Shown here in pieces: positions 23,421 through 34,203 of a DNA stretch of 64,000 nucleotides. The position numbers and the translations under genes were made by a program. The notes beneath the pieces are model-generated. The model was not told the DNA's origin, searched no databases, and saw nothing but the letters and a program-made list of their open reading frames with translations. The stretch's first letter is position 1. Each line of letters begins with the position of its first letter. The stretch is from Pleurodeles waltl (taxonomy: Eukaryota; Chordata; Amphibia; Caudata; Salamandridae). The stretch lies in the NCBI RefSeq assembly GCF_031143425.1, contig NC_090448.1:336095177-336159176 (forward strand). Direction: 5' to 3'.

Positions 23421-25150
23421 AAGAATGCTGAACTTTTCTTCTAAATCTGTATGAATCAAATTCCTATTATGAACCTTGCTTACTGACCAAAAAATGTTTT
23501 GGCACTTTTTCTTTGTGTCCTGGTGAGTACTTCCTACCAGTCTAACCAAGACAGTGTACCTCAACATGTTTAGTGGAATACCAGGGCAGAAAGATTGGAA
23601 AAAATGATTCTAGAGCTATTCTCTACAATATCCAATACATACTTGTCATTTCCTAAACTATTCCATGCTTATAGGTAGTTGGCTATGATGCATTTCACAG
23701 GCAATTGAGCAGAGGAGTTAAAAGTGATGAGTTAATGTCTGGTAGTTGTTTGGGACTTTCTCAGTCGGTCTAACTGCTGCTGGCTTCCTCTGCCTGTGAA
23801 TGATGCTGCTCCTTTTGTCAATAAAGTGTTTAAAACGTATTAGTCAGTGAATGCTCACCATGTGACTAAATTGTACTATTAGGAATTATTCTTTTCTCAA
23901 AAACGTCATTCTCCTTTGGGGTGTGAAAACCTTTTGTTAACCAGAATTATATAAAATTCCTTATTACTGGCCTTTGAGTAATTTTTAACTTTTTCTTATA
24001 GCATACCCATGCAATTTATTTTTTAGTGAGTTTTCTTAAGGTACTGAAACTCAATGTGTTATCTTTTCTAGAATTTTCTAAGAAAGTGGATATGTGTTGG
24101 CTTGCTAAGTTTTTCTCAAGGTCGACAGTCTTGCAAGGGACGATACCCCAAATGGCAAAGTATTAGGAAAAAAAAAAAAAAAAAAAAAGATAAGCATTTT
24201 TACAAAAGTGCCAAAAAACTAACCAAAAATGTTCACTATAGTGTTTCATATGCAGAAAGACTTTCTTTCGAAAAAAAGTTACGCAATAATAAAAGTGGCA
24301 CCCAAATACTAATTATCAAGTGAAAGCCGAAACATAAGGAACTTTGCACCTTTTTACAATTTTTCTACAAGAAATATGCATAGATTTGAGATTGAAACTT
24401 CACGGAACCCTTACTTTCATCATTTAATCTGTGTGTGCATGAGATCTGACAAGGGAAGATAGAGGTAACGGGAAGGGCCTAAATCTTTTATTGTACCTTT
24501 GGGTGCTGTAGGATGAAGGCTCTAATACTGCTCACTGATGCATACACTACGCCGGTGAGATTCCTAGAGAGCTTTTCCAGTCAGTGGCAGATTTCTTGCC
24601 CTGCCCCCATCGCATCCCTATACATATTTTTATTCTCATGTCTTCATGTCTGTTACCTGGAGTGTCAGGGCCTGGTCTACTCCTAGACTCTGATTAAGTA
24701 TGGTGTCTGTCAATGTGGAGACTCCTTTTGGAGAACAAGATCTACCACAGCATAGTCATTGATCCAAGACCATTGTGCCCTATGACATCACCATAGAGGA
24801 AGTAGACTCACGAGTGCTGGCCAAATGCTAGAGACAGCTTAGTCTGCAGTTATGATGTCAGCTGCTGTGGAACAGCATCTATTGGAAGATTTAGCATCTG
24901 TACCAAGAATGAGAATACTCCTGATCAAGAATGTCTTAAAACTGATGATGGGGGAGTATTCTAATCCTTGGTACAGGATGAGCCTCACACAGAGGATATC
25001 TAGTGCTTAAAAATGTCCAACAGGTGCTACTTTCTGTTTCACAGCAGCTGCTAACTCAATTACTGCCTCTAGCATTAGGACAACTCCCACAGCCCTACTT
25101 CCTCTATAATAATGGCATGGAGGTATTTTTGGGGGGGGGGGGGAGGGGGT
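23420..25150. other. Stretch without recognised genes
   Basis: Mostly A/T-rich. Contains an A-run at 24170-24188 and a G-run at 25129-25142. Part of it may be further decay of D7. A short minus-strand resemblance to an IPEKDG motif near 22200-22270 lies on the wrong side of the RT and was not used. Confidence 0.4.
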
Positions 25151-25580
25151 ACCCAGTAGACATCTGTTTGTGGCATATAGTGCTGCCGATTCACATGCTT
25201 TGCAAATGTCTGCCATCTAGTGTTGGGCTTGGAGTTTTACAAGTAGTTTTTCTTCGAAGAAGGTTTTCGAGTCATGAGATCGAGTGACTCATCCTCTCAG
25301 TGATCGTGCGCACGGGCATTAAGTCCTTTATTAGATGGTTTTCCCGCAGGAGGGTGAAGTAAAGAGTGTAGAAATGTAATATATAAATAATGTCCATGCA
25401 GTGTATATACATATTTACATAAAGAAAATATTACAGCGACTACAGGCTTCCGGTGAGGAGGGAGGGAGCATGCGAATCTGCAGCACTACATGCCACGAAC
25501 AGATGTCTACTGGGCAAGTAACATTATCCATTTGATGGCATGTGTAGCTGTAGATACACATGCTTTGCACAGACTGAAAA
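25151..25580. repeat. D2 left terminus and internal complementary region
   Basis: The left terminus (25152-25395) is an inverted match to the right terminus (36203-36427). The ICR at 25497-25575 contains CAGATGTCTACTGGG, the complement of the left end at 25152-25166, followed by GATGGCATGTGTAGCTG, the complement of the right end near 36405-36425. Between them the ICR has about 20 bases (CAAGTAACATTATCCATTTG) that predict the missing extreme left end. In the chromosome this position is occupied by a G-run instead. Confidence 0.8.
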
Positions 25581-25587
25581 GCAGTGG

Positions 25588-26651
25588 CTAGCCTATAGGA
25601 GTTTGTGTTGCTTGAAATAGTGTGTTAGGCACTGCTTGTCCAACATTTGCTTGTTGGGGAGATAAAAGATCCACACAGTAGTGTTTAGTAAATGTGTTGT
25701 CTGGGCCCTGTGGCTGCTTTGCATTTATCTGCATTGGTATATTTCCTAAGAATGCCATTGAAGCTCCCTTCTTTCTAGCAGAATGTGCTTTAGGAGTTAC
25801 TAATAACTGTCTTTTAGCCTTAAGATAGCAAGTTTGAATGCAATATACTATCCATCTGGCTAATCCTTGTTTTGATTTAGTATTACCCTTATGAGGTTGT
25901 TGCAAGGCCACAAAAAAGTTGTTTAGATTTCCTGAAATCTTTTGTTCTATCTACATAATACATAAGAGCTCTTTTAACATCAAGGGTGTGAAGACCTCTT
26001 TCAGCAACTGAATCTGACTATGGAAAGAAGACTGGCAGTTCCACCGACTGACTGATGTGAAATGATTAAACTACCTTAGGTAGGAATTTTGGGTTTGTTC
26101 TAAGTACTATTTTATTTTTATGAATTTGGAAGAAAGGTTCTTCTAAAGTGAATGCCCAAATTTCACTAACTCTTGTTAAGGAAGTAATTGCTACTAAGAA
26201 AGCAACTGTCCATGACAGAAATTGGAGAGTGCAAGAATGCATGTGCTCAAATGGTGGACCCATAGGCTTTGTGAGCACGATGTTAAGATTCCCGGCAGGA
26301 GCTGGTGGAGCTCTAGGTGGAATAATTCTTTTAAGGCCTTCCATAAAAGCTTTTATAACAGAAATCATAAACAAAGAAGTATGCTGTCTGGAGGTAGCCA
26401 GGTATTGCTGTTAAATGTATTTTAATAGATGAGTAAGAAAGATTTGCTTTTTGTAAATAAAGCAAATAACAGACCATATTCTGTACTGATGCTTTAAGTG
26501 GATTCATGTTTTTGGGTTGACAATAATATACAAAACGTTCCCATTTAGCTGCATAACACGGTCTGGTTGTAGGTTTGCGTGCTTCCTTTAGAATATCCAT
26601 ACATTCTGTTGAAAGCTGTAGATATCCAAACTCAACGACCTCAGGAGCCAA
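25588..26651 (-). pseudogene. D2 tyrosine recombinase
   Basis: The recombinase integrates the circular DIRS DNA. In three overlapping frames: a SAM-like N-terminal domain (26651-26340, with RPCYAAKWERFVYYC and IKIHLTAI); the first catalytic half (26330-26070, AFLVAITSLTRVSEIW with the box I Arg); and the second half (25911-25588) with box II AHSARKKGASM (H-x-x-R) and the tyrosine in FTKHYCVD. The recognised R, H, R and Y positions are all present, but at least two frameshifts break the protein. It could not be made intact from this copy. It lies directly upstream of the ICR, as in DIRS-1-type elements. Confidence 0.8.
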
Positions 26652-26654
26652 ATC

Positions 26655-27577
26655 GCCAGGTTGAGCATTCTGGGATTGAGATGCCTGATTTGACCTTTGT
26701 ACTGAGTCAATAGGTCTGGTCTGTTTGGAAGCTTGTGATGTGTGTTACTACAGACAGATCCAACAGTGTTGTGTACCAGTGTTGACGTGCCCTCGTGGGA
26801 GCCGAGTATCATAGTGAGGGAGGTTTGACGTATCCTGTTGACCAGCAACAGACTTTTTTGGGAGAGGGAGGGATAGAAGTGTACACAAATACCCCTGACC
26901 AACTGATCCATACAGTATTGCCCTTGGATTAAGGGTGTGAGTACCTGGATACGAAGTTTGGACATTTAGAGTTTTTGCTTGTGGCGAAGAGGTCTATGTC
27001 TGGGGTTCCCCACATTTGGATGTATTATTGAATCACCTGTGGGTGAATCTCCCATTCATGTATTTGTTGCTGCGTCCTGCTTCAGAGTTCCGCTAGTTGC
27101 TTGTGTATCCCCGGGAAATACTCTATTAGTTGAATGTGATTGTGAATTGCCCATTTCCAAACTGTCTGTGTTAGAAGGGACAATTGAGATCTGTGCCCCC
27201 CACCCTCCCCCTCCCTTGTTTTTTTCAGATAATACATTGTGGTCATGTTGTCTGCCCTTATTAACACTGTTGTGTGTGATCTGTGGTTGGAAAGCTTTCA
27301 GTGCTAGAAACACTGCTAGCAATTCCAAATGGTTTATGTGATAAGTTTGTTGAATTGAGTCCCATTCCCCTTGTATGGTACGGTTGTTGTGATGGGTTCC
27401 CCAACCTAACATTGATGCATCAGTTGGGATTATGGTTTGTGAGACAGGTTCTGAAATGGCCGCCCTTTTAATAAGTTGGTGTGATTCCACCATTGCAGAG
27501 TGCGCTAAGGTTGGCGGTCCAACAACACTAGATCCTGAAGTTGAGCCTGTGCTTGAGACCATGGTTGCAAGAGACAC
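26655..27577 (-). pseudogene. D2 RNase H and methyltransferase-like segment
   Basis: RNase H (about 27480-27180) shows the first Asp in TIIPTDASMLGWG and the Glu in HINHLELLAVFLALKAF. The third region (expected TDN-T) is in a shifted frame near 27240. Downstream, a segment with PDIDLFATSKNSKCP (about 26990-26950) matches the DLFAT-EN--C motif that opens the region between RNase H and recombinase in D3. That region is usually described in DIRS elements as a Dam-like methyltransferase. Several frameshifts are present. Confidence 0.65.
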
Positions 27578-27607
27578 TGTTGTAGCGGTCTCATGTTTAG
27601 ACGTGCA

Positions 27608-28500
27608 CTAGGTACTATTGCTATGCATGATGCTATAATTACCAAGAGTTTCATGATGAACCTTAATGTGCAAGTGTGATTGTATTTTAGATGATATGAG
27701 ATTGTGGAAAGCTTGAATTCTCAGTGAGTTTGGGTATGATAATGCTGATTGAGTGTTCAGAACTGCTCCCAGATACTGTTGTATTTGTGCTGGTTGCAGA
27801 TGAGATTTTTGGCAATTGATTGTGAATTCTAGGTTGTGTAGGATGTCCACTGTGTGCTGTTGACAGGTTTGAAGGAGATAGGAGAAGACATGTATATGTT
27901 GCCTTCTGAGGTATGCTGCGACCACTGCGGAGCATTTGGTGAATACCTTTGGTGCTGTTGTTACTCCGAAGGTTAGTACATTGAACTGGTAGTGCTTGCC
28001 TGCTATCACAAATCTTAGAAATTTGCGATGTGCTGGATGCATGGGAATGTGGAAGTAAGCATCTTTCAAATCTAATGGTGCCATGTAGTCTTGTTTTTGT
28101 AGCAGGGGAATGTTGTCCTGTAGAGTGAACATGTGGCAATGCTCTGACCGAATGTACGGTTTGAGGGGTCTGATATCCAAGACTGGTCTGAGAGTACCAT
28201 CCTTCATTGGTATGAGGAGGTGTAGGGAATATACTCCTGACCCTTGTTAGGATATAGGTACCATCTCTATGGCACCTTTGAGTAGAAGTGATTGTACCTC
28301 TCGTTTTAATAAATGTAAATGTTCCAGAAAAAGTCTGTGCAAGCGAGGGGGAATGTTTGCTGGAGTGGAGATGAGATCTAGGCAATAACATTGTTGGATA
28401 TTGATAGCGCCCATTGATCTTTTGTAATGTGCCATTGTTGGTAGAAATTTTCCAGTCTTCCTCCCACACGAAATGTAAGCTCTGTGGGGATATGTAAAAA
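27608..28500 (-). pseudogene. D2 reverse transcriptase, catalytic YxDD lost
   Basis: Motifs in order: KDGTLRPVLDIRPLKPYI, APLDLKDAYFHIPMHP (motif A Asp), HYQFNVLTFGVTTAPKVF, then HVFSYLLQTCQQHTVDIL where relatives have a YLDD-containing stretch. The sequence goes straight from YL to LQTCQQ, so the two catalytic Asp residues and about nine neighbours are deleted. The thumb region (LGAVLNTQSALSYPNSL) follows. Upstream, VGGRLENFYQQWHI at 28470 joins in frame to the gag end at 34201 once D3 is removed. The enzyme must be inactive. Confidence 0.85.
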
Positions 28501-28992
28501 GAACAAGTTACTTACCTACGCTAGCTACCTGGGGATTCTTCACCTTATGAATTCTCCCATGCGCCAGCATCTGATGGAAAATCTCCCTCCCACCTCTCCA
28601 CGTCGACGAGGACGTCACAACTGCACGGCTCCACGCGACTCTGTCTGACATCACTGTGTCAATAAGAGGTCCTCGCTGGTGGGCTGACGTCAGTTTCACC
28701 CATTTTTTACATGCCTTTGAGGCGAACAGGTGAAAACTGACCTCACAATAGCTCAAATGAATACATAAAACCATAATGATGCAATAAAATTATAACCATC
28801 ATTTATATATACACATAATCACCAAAAACTATGTACACATGTAAAACAAAAATCTTGGTATGACCAGACAGGTGGGTGGGACTGTGAGGAATCCACAGGT
28901 AGCTACTGTATCCACCAGAAAAAGCGTTAATGAAGGTAAGTAACTTGTTCCTCTGATGGATACAACTACCCGTGGATTCCTCACCTTATGAA
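28501..28992. repeat. D3 left inverted terminus and internal complementary region
   Basis: The terminus runs 28501-28690. The ICR (28880-28992) reads AAGGTAAGTAACTTGTTC, the complement of the left end, and then CTCTGATGGATACAACTACC, the complement of the right end. Compared with the ICR, the chromosomal left end lacks about 26 bases (the CTGTATCCACCAGAAAAAGC stretch present in the ICR). The D4 left end has this stretch, so D3 has suffered a terminal deletion. Confidence 0.85.
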
Positions 28993-29049
28993 TAGAGTCC
29001 TAAAGCAGTACAGCACTCTGAGGTGTGAGCCTGTCTGGTTACACCACGA

Positions 29050-30200
29050 AATCCTGCAATATAAATCATGCAAAATGGCCGTCCCTCCTTACCTCAGAAT
29101 CCAAGCAGTAATACTTTGCAAAGGTGTGGAGGGACGCCCAAATTGCTGTCTTGCAAATGTCCACCGCCGGAACCCCTCTAGCAAGGGCCGAAGTGGCAGA
29201 CTTAGCCCTGGTGGAATGGGCTCTAATACCCTCAGGGGGAACCTACTTTGCCAACGAGTAGCAAACCTTGATACAAAGAATGACCCATCTGGAGATCGTT
29301 CTTTTATTGTCCGCTCTGCCCTTCCTCTTTCCAATATATCCCACGAACAGCTGGTCTTCCAAGCGAAAGTCTTTCGTCCTCTCAATATAAAAACTGAGAG
29401 CCCTTCTGGGGTCCAAACGATGGAGCCTCTCTACCCTCCTCCTCACCCCTCAAAGGAGGAAGAAAGATGGAAGAGTAAGGTCTGCCCCATATGAAAGGGA
29501 GTAACAACCTTAGCTAGGAAAGCCGCCCTGGTTTTCAGCACCACTTTATCAGGAAAGAAGTAAAGTAAAGGGAGGTTTAACAGCAAGAGCCTGAAGCTCA
29601 CCAACACGCCTAGCCAGGGTTATAGCTATCAGAAAAAACTCCTTAAGAACTAGAAACATTAGCGGGCAAGAATGCATGGCTTTGAACAATGACCCCATTA
29701 CAAAAGTTAAAACGAGATTCAGATCCCACTAAGGCATAAGAAAAGGAGTGGGAGGAAATTTATTAGTTAAACCCTTTAAGAACCTAATAACAATAGGCGA
29801 TTTAAACAAGGAGGGCTGATCCAGAAGGCAAAGAAAGGCGGGCAGTGCTGCCAAATAGCCCTTAACAGCAGCAACTGCACAACCCTTCTGTGCTAAAGCT
29901 AATGCAAATAACAGAACATCGAAAAGATGGGCCCTCAAAGGATCAATTTGCTTCTCTCCACTCCAAGCCATGAATTTTGCCCACCTGCAGGTTGCCCTGT
30001 TCAATCTCCAGGCATGAAGGCGCAGGCTCTGGATGTGGGGGTGTAGAAACCGCCCCTGCTTCTGTGAGAGGAGGTCTGCCCTGAGACTGAGATGGAGCGG
30101 AGGGCACAGTGAGTGTTGGAGAAGGTCCGTGTACCACACCCTTCTCGGCCAATCCGGGGCTATTAAAATTAACTGAGCCCGATCTTGGCAAATCGGCCTC
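29050..30200 (-). pseudogene. D3 tyrosine recombinase
   Basis: N-terminal domain: AHLFDVLLFALALAQKG then AVAAVKGYLAAL (about 29920-29850). First catalytic half: PQWDLNLVLT then ITLARRVGELQAL (about 29730-29590), containing the box I Arg. Second half: AHSTRAKSATSALARG (H-x-x-R, about 29220-29170) and FAKYYCLDSEVRRD (about 29130-29090) with the nucleophilic Tyr region. All catalytic positions are kept, but stops and frame changes around 29550-29460 and 29240 split the reading frame. It lies just upstream of the ICR. Confidence 0.8.
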
Positions 30201-30990
30201 AGAACCCGAGGAATCAAGGGTATGGGGGGGGAAATGCGTAAAGCAACTGATTGCACCACTGGAGGCTGCAGAATGACAGGCAGTGCGCGTTTTCCTGAGT
30301 GGCAAACAGATCTATCCTTGGAGAACACTACATCTGAAAGATGTGTAGGACCAAAACCGGATAGAGACGCCACTCATGATCGGCCGAAAAATGTAGAACG
30401 AGAGTGTCCGTACATAGGTTGAGCACTCCTGCCAGATGATTCGCTACCAAGCAAATCCGATGGTCCCGAAGCCAGGACCAGAGTCACAGAGCCTCTCTGC
30501 AGAGAAGGTACGACCCCACTCCTCCCTGCTTGTTTATATACCACATCGCTGTAGTGTTGTCCGTCAGGACCTGAACTGACTGACCGTGAAGGGACGGGAG
30601 AAGGCCTTGAGAGCCAGACGCATTGCCCGCAATTCTAACAGATTGATATGAAAAGTCTGTTCCACTGGAGACCAAAGACCTGTGATCTCCAGGTCCCCCA
30701 GATTAGCTCCCCACCCTGGAGTGGAAGCATCCATTATGTCCATGGTCACGACGGGAAGTGGCAGTAAAAACGGCCTTCCTTGAGAAAGGCTGCTGTCCAC
30801 AGCCCACCATTGTAGATCCGCTGCAGCGTCTCTGGAGATTATTATCGACCCAGAGATCCCCTCTGTGTTGAAACCACTGCCTGCGGAGGCACCAATGTAG
30901 AGCCCTCATGTGCCAACGTGCATGAGTGGCCAACAGAATGCAAGAAGCGAACAGTCCGAGCAGGCACAGGACTGAGGACTGGAACAACCG
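30120..30990 (-). pseudogene. D3 RNase H and Dam-like methyltransferase segment
   Basis: RNase H: VVTMDIMDASTPGWGANLGD (first Asp), FHINLLELRAMRLALKAF (Glu), VLTDNTTAMWYINKQGG (second Asp), spread over two frames between about 30760 and 30510. Downstream, at about 30310-30120: DLFATQENAHC, YAFPPIPLIPRVLR, LILIAPDWPRRVWYTDLL. The order (DxFA-N, xPP, a hydrophobic strand ending in P-W) follows the Dam-like N6-adenine methyltransferase reported for DIRS-1-type elements, with FPP where active Dam enzymes have DPP or NPP. Enzymatic function is doubtful. Confidence 0.65.
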
Positions 30991-32719
30991 CTCCATTTTG
31001 AAACATTGGAATCAACACCTGGATATCCTGAATCTGCTGAGGATAGGCCAGATTCAATGTTTTATCCAATACTGCCCCTATGAACAGGAGGCGCTTAGAG
31101 GGCTCCATGTGAGACTTGGGCATGTTTACTGAAAAGCCCAGACTGAACAAAAACTGAGTTGCCATCTGCAAGTGATGCAGCACGAGCTCTGGAGACTTGG
31201 CTTTGATCAGCCTATCGTCCAGGTAAGGGAATACCAATATTCCCATCCTTCTGAGGCTTGACGCAACCACTGCCATCACCTTCGTGAAGACTCGAGGTGC
31301 TGAAGTAAGACCAAAAGGAAGGACCGCAAACTGATAGTGTTGGGACCCCACCAGAAACCGGAGATCCTTCCTGTGCAACTTGAGGATAGGGATATGAAAG
31401 TAAGCATCCTGCAAGTCGACAGACATCATCCAATCCTCTCTGTTCAACGCCAGAAGTACCTGTGCTAGAGTCAGCATCTTAAATGTTTCCTGTTTGAGGA
31501 ACCGATTCAAAATCCTCAGGTCCAGGATAGGTCTCAAATGACCATCCTTCTCGGGAATCAGGAAATATCTTGAATAAAAACTCTGACCCCTTTCCTGCTC
31601 TGGAACCAACTTCACTGCACCTTTTGATAACAGGATTCGAACCTCCTGCTGCAACAATAGGAGATGGTGTTCTGAACAAAACGAGGGACTGGGTGGGATG
31701 GGAGGGGGAACTCCTGAAAAGGGAGAGCATATCCTTTCCTCACAATGTTTAGAACCCAGGAGTTTGATGTGATCAACTCCCACTCGTGGAGAAAAAGACA
31801 ATCTTCCCCCTACAGGAGAAGTATGGCTGAAAATGGGCAGAAAACTAGGGCTGCTTCCCTTGTCCTCCAGAGGAACGGGATGATACGGGGTGCTGCTGAG
31901 TTGCCCCTCTTGTCCTAACCCTCCCTGCCATCTAAAGGATCTGTAAGGGAGGCTGGTAGGCTTTTGGACTGTGGATTGGGGTCTCCCACGGTAAACAGCT
32001 CCACACCCAAACCCCCTGAACCTCCGAAAGGACCTGAAAGGGGTAGTAGTGGAAGCCTGCAGACCCAAAGACTTTGCTGTGGCCCTACTATCCTTAAAGC
32101 ACTCGAAGGCAGAGCCAGCTTTAGCACCAACCAGCTTGTCCCTATCAAAAGGCAAGTCCAAGAGAGCAGTCTGGACATCTGAGGAAAAGCCAGAGGACCT
32201 CAACCATGCATGCCTCTTGGTAGCAATGGAGGTACCCATCACCCTGGCCACCGAATCTGTAGAATTCAGACCAGACTGGATTATCTGCTTTGCTGCGGCC
32301 TGAGCATCTGACAAAAGTTCTCCAAATTGTCCTTGCACCTCCTGCAGTAGGACCGGAACCATAGCCCTAGCTGAATCCATCAGGGCATGCATGTATCTAC
32401 ATAATACACAGGTAGCATTTGCTGCTTTGAGGGCCATACTACAAGAAGAAAAAGTCTTCTTTTCCGACTGCTCCATCCTCTTGGATTCCCTGTCCGACAG
32501 AATCACAGGGAAGGAGCCTGGAGCAGACCGTGTGGAACAAGAGACTTGAACAACCAGACTCTCCGGAGTAGGATGTTTCGACAAGAATCCCAGATCCCCA
32601 GGAGCTACCCTGTACCTCCTTGACACAGATCTGTTGACAGCTGGTGACAACACAGGCTTCCTCCATACCTCTAAGATAGGCTCCGTAAGAGCATCATTAA
32701 ACAGAAGCAATGGATCCAC
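30842..32719 (-). CDS. D3 gag C-terminus fused to reverse transcriptase (625-aa open frame)
   Basis: Long open frame with no stop. Residues about 1-260 are the C-terminal part of gag (helical region with ALMDSARAMVPVLLQEVQGQ and ATKRHAWLRSSGF, shared with D2 gag). About 260-370 is a Gly/Arg/Pro-rich linker. About 385-560 is the RT: LIPEKDGHLRPILDL, SVDLQDAYFHIPI (motif A), HYQFAVLPFGLTSAPRVF, VFPYLDDRLI (motif C, about residue 499) and NMPKSHMEPSKRLLFIGAVL. From about residue 565 it runs in the wrong frame, because RNase H continues in another frame, so one frameshift truncates the polyprotein. The RT copies DIRS RNA. The first ATG (MDPLLLF) may not be the true start, since gag continues upstream in other frames. 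Confidence 0.85.
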   Translation of the reverse strand: MDPLLLFNDALTEPILEVWRKPVLSPAVNRSVSRRYRVAPGDLGFLSKHPTPESLVVQVSCSTRSAPGSFPVILSDRESKRMEQSEKKTFSSCSMALKAANATCVLCRYMHALMDSARAMVPVLLQEVQGQFGELLSDAQAAAKQIIQSGLNSTDSVARVMGTSIATKRHAWLRSSGFSSDVQTALLDLPFDRDKLVGAKAGSAFECFKDSRATAKSLGLQASTTTPFRSFRRFRGFGCGAVYRGRPQSTVQKPTSLPYRSFRWQGGLGQEGQLSSTPYHPVPLEDKGSSPSFLPIFSHTSPVGGRLSFSPRVGVDHIKLLGSKHCEERICSPFSGVPPPIPPSPSFCSEHHLLLLQQEVRILLSKGAVKLVPEQERGQSFYSRYFLIPEKDGHLRPILDLRILNRFLKQETFKMLTLAQVLLALNREDWMMSVDLQDAYFHIPILKLHRKDLRFLVGSQHYQFAVLPFGLTSAPRVFTKVMAVVASSLRRMGILVFPYLDDRLIKAKSPELVLHHLQMATQFLFSLGFSVNMPKSHMEPSKRLLFIGAVLDKTLNLAYPQQIQDIQVLIPMFQNGAVVPVLSPVPARTVRFLHSVGHSCTLAHEGSTLVPPQAVVSTQRGSLGR

Positions 32720-33920
32720 CGAAGTAGAAGAAGGATGCAGTTAAGATATTCAGTTAAGATATTAGTTAAGATATTAGTTTTGATCTCTGCAGCAGGCGAT
32801 GGAAGATCCAAAACATTTGCCGCCTTCCTGACCACAGTATGGAGAGAGGCCGTCTCCTCCGTAAACTCCCCTGGTGATGAAAGGTCCCATTCCGGGAAAG
32901 TGTCTGGCCCACTGGCCGAGTCAAGCTCTTGATATTACCCCAAGGGCTCCAAAATCTCCCCTTCTTCCAAAAACTGCCTCTGGTACTCCTCTTCCTCCAA
33001 AAGTCTTAAGGCCTTCCTACGCAACCTCGGCCTGGCCTGTAACCTTGGCGTCGACATAGAATTAGCCAACGTAGATGACACCGGCTTCAGAACTGAAAGG
33101 CGGACCAGGAGAAGAAGGCTGAATTCAGTCTAACTCGGAGCGGATCCCATAGGCGCCGGGGTCACCTGAGGCTCCATCAACGGCGTTGATTGAAAGGGTG
33201 ACGACACAGACACCGCAGGTCTAAAAGGCGATGTCATCAGAACCTCAGGTCTCTGAGGCGACGTCATCGGCGCCGAACCGGCACCTCCAGCCAGATAGAA
33301 GGGCATAAACGGCACCGATTGTGAGGAGCTGGGGAGCCCAACAAAAACGCTAAAGGACCCGTGGGACCAGCCGGTGCACCAGCAAGGGCCACAGCATTAA
33401 ACATAATAAACATGGCATTTAAAAATGCCGCTGGATCCGCTCCCAGAGCCAGGAAGGCAGAATACCGCTGGTCTCCATGGTGCACTTGCGCCTGTTGAGC
33501 ATCCGAATCCTGCGCCACAGGTGAAAAGCGAGGACTCTCTGGAGAAGACTGAGGGCTCTAAGGTTGTGGACTCGCAGTCGGACTAACCTCCCACGTCGCA
33601 GTCGAGATGGAGACCTGGATCTTGAACGGCTCCGTGCCGAACAACGCCGAGAGTCATGACGACGTCGCCTCTTGTACTTCTTCAACAAAGTGTGAGAAGA
33701 CGACCTGTGATGGCTCTTATGTCCTTTTTTCGCCTTAGCCAAAAACAGTTTAGCCTCCCTCTCCTTCAGAGCCTTTGGATTCATGTTCTGGCAGGATACA
33801 CACTCCGACATCATGCTCGGAGCTCAAACACCAAAGACAATCATCATGAGGGTCAGTGACCGACCTGCGGCCCCCGCACTCTCGACACAGTTTAAATCTC
33901 GACTTCCTAGGAGGAGACAT
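32720..33920 (-). pseudogene. D3 gag N-terminal half with Cys/His-rich motif
   Basis: The likely start is the ATG at 33920 (MSPPRKSRFKLC). Residues 12-41 form C-x2-C-x9-H-x2-C-x2-C-x4-H-x4-C (33887-33798), suggesting zinc binding. After a frameshift near 33790 the protein continues with a basic region (KALKEREAKLFLAKAKKGHK then Arg/Ser repeats, about 33770-33560). This is followed by a Pro/Ala-rich part with ADPAAFLNAMFIMFN and PAGPTGPLAF (about 33440-33340) and MTSP repeats (33260-33170). A short direct repeat (AGTTAAGATATT) at 32740-32775 lies near the junction with the 625-aa frame. The gag product should form the particle, by analogy with other retroelements. Confidence 0.7.
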
Positions 33921-34014
33921 TGTAACCAGAAATCCAGATACAAGATACAAGATGGCACCTTCAACAGAAGCGAGGGCTAGGAGAAAACCGTGAGCGTCGA
34001 AGGCACGGAAGAAA

Positions 34015-34203
34015 GGGAACTAGCGTCGGCACGCCGGCGAGGACCTCTTATTAACACGGTGACGTCAGACAGAGTCGCGTGGAGCCATGCAATTGTAACA
34101 TCCTCATCGACGTGGAGAGCTGGGAAGAAGATTTTCCGTCGGATGCTGGTGCATGGGAGAATTCATAAGGTGAGGAATCCCCAGGTAGTTGTATCCATCA
34201 GAA
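34015..34203. repeat. D3 right inverted terminus
   Basis: Inverted match to 28520-28690. The outermost part reads GGTAGTTGTATCCATCAGAA. The final GAA (34201-34203) is the core shared with the left end; the D2 gag sequence continues immediately after it. Confidence 0.88.

Larger units (their letters stand above)
28501..34203 (-). mobile_element. D3: DIRS retrotransposon inserted in D2
   Basis: A 5.70-kb element bounded on both sides by GAA (28501-28503 and 34201-34203). The inverted termini of about 180 bases (28520-28690 and 34015-34200) share TCACCTTATGAATTCTCCCATGC in inverted form. The ICR is at about 28880-28992. Order on minus: gag (33920-32000), gag-RT frame (32719-30842), RNase H, methyltransferase-like segment, recombinase (30200-29050). 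It is the best-preserved DIRS here but carries frameshifts in gag, at the RT-RNase H border and in the recombinase. Removing it restores a continuous D2 reading frame, so it is younger than D2. Confidence 0.93.

Noticed and set aside
28500..34203. Deletion of several hundred bases of D2 at the D3 insertion site
   Set aside because: First suspected because the D2 gag-RT linker is shorter than that of D3, but the D2 codons join in frame across the site with one GAA, so no deletion is needed.
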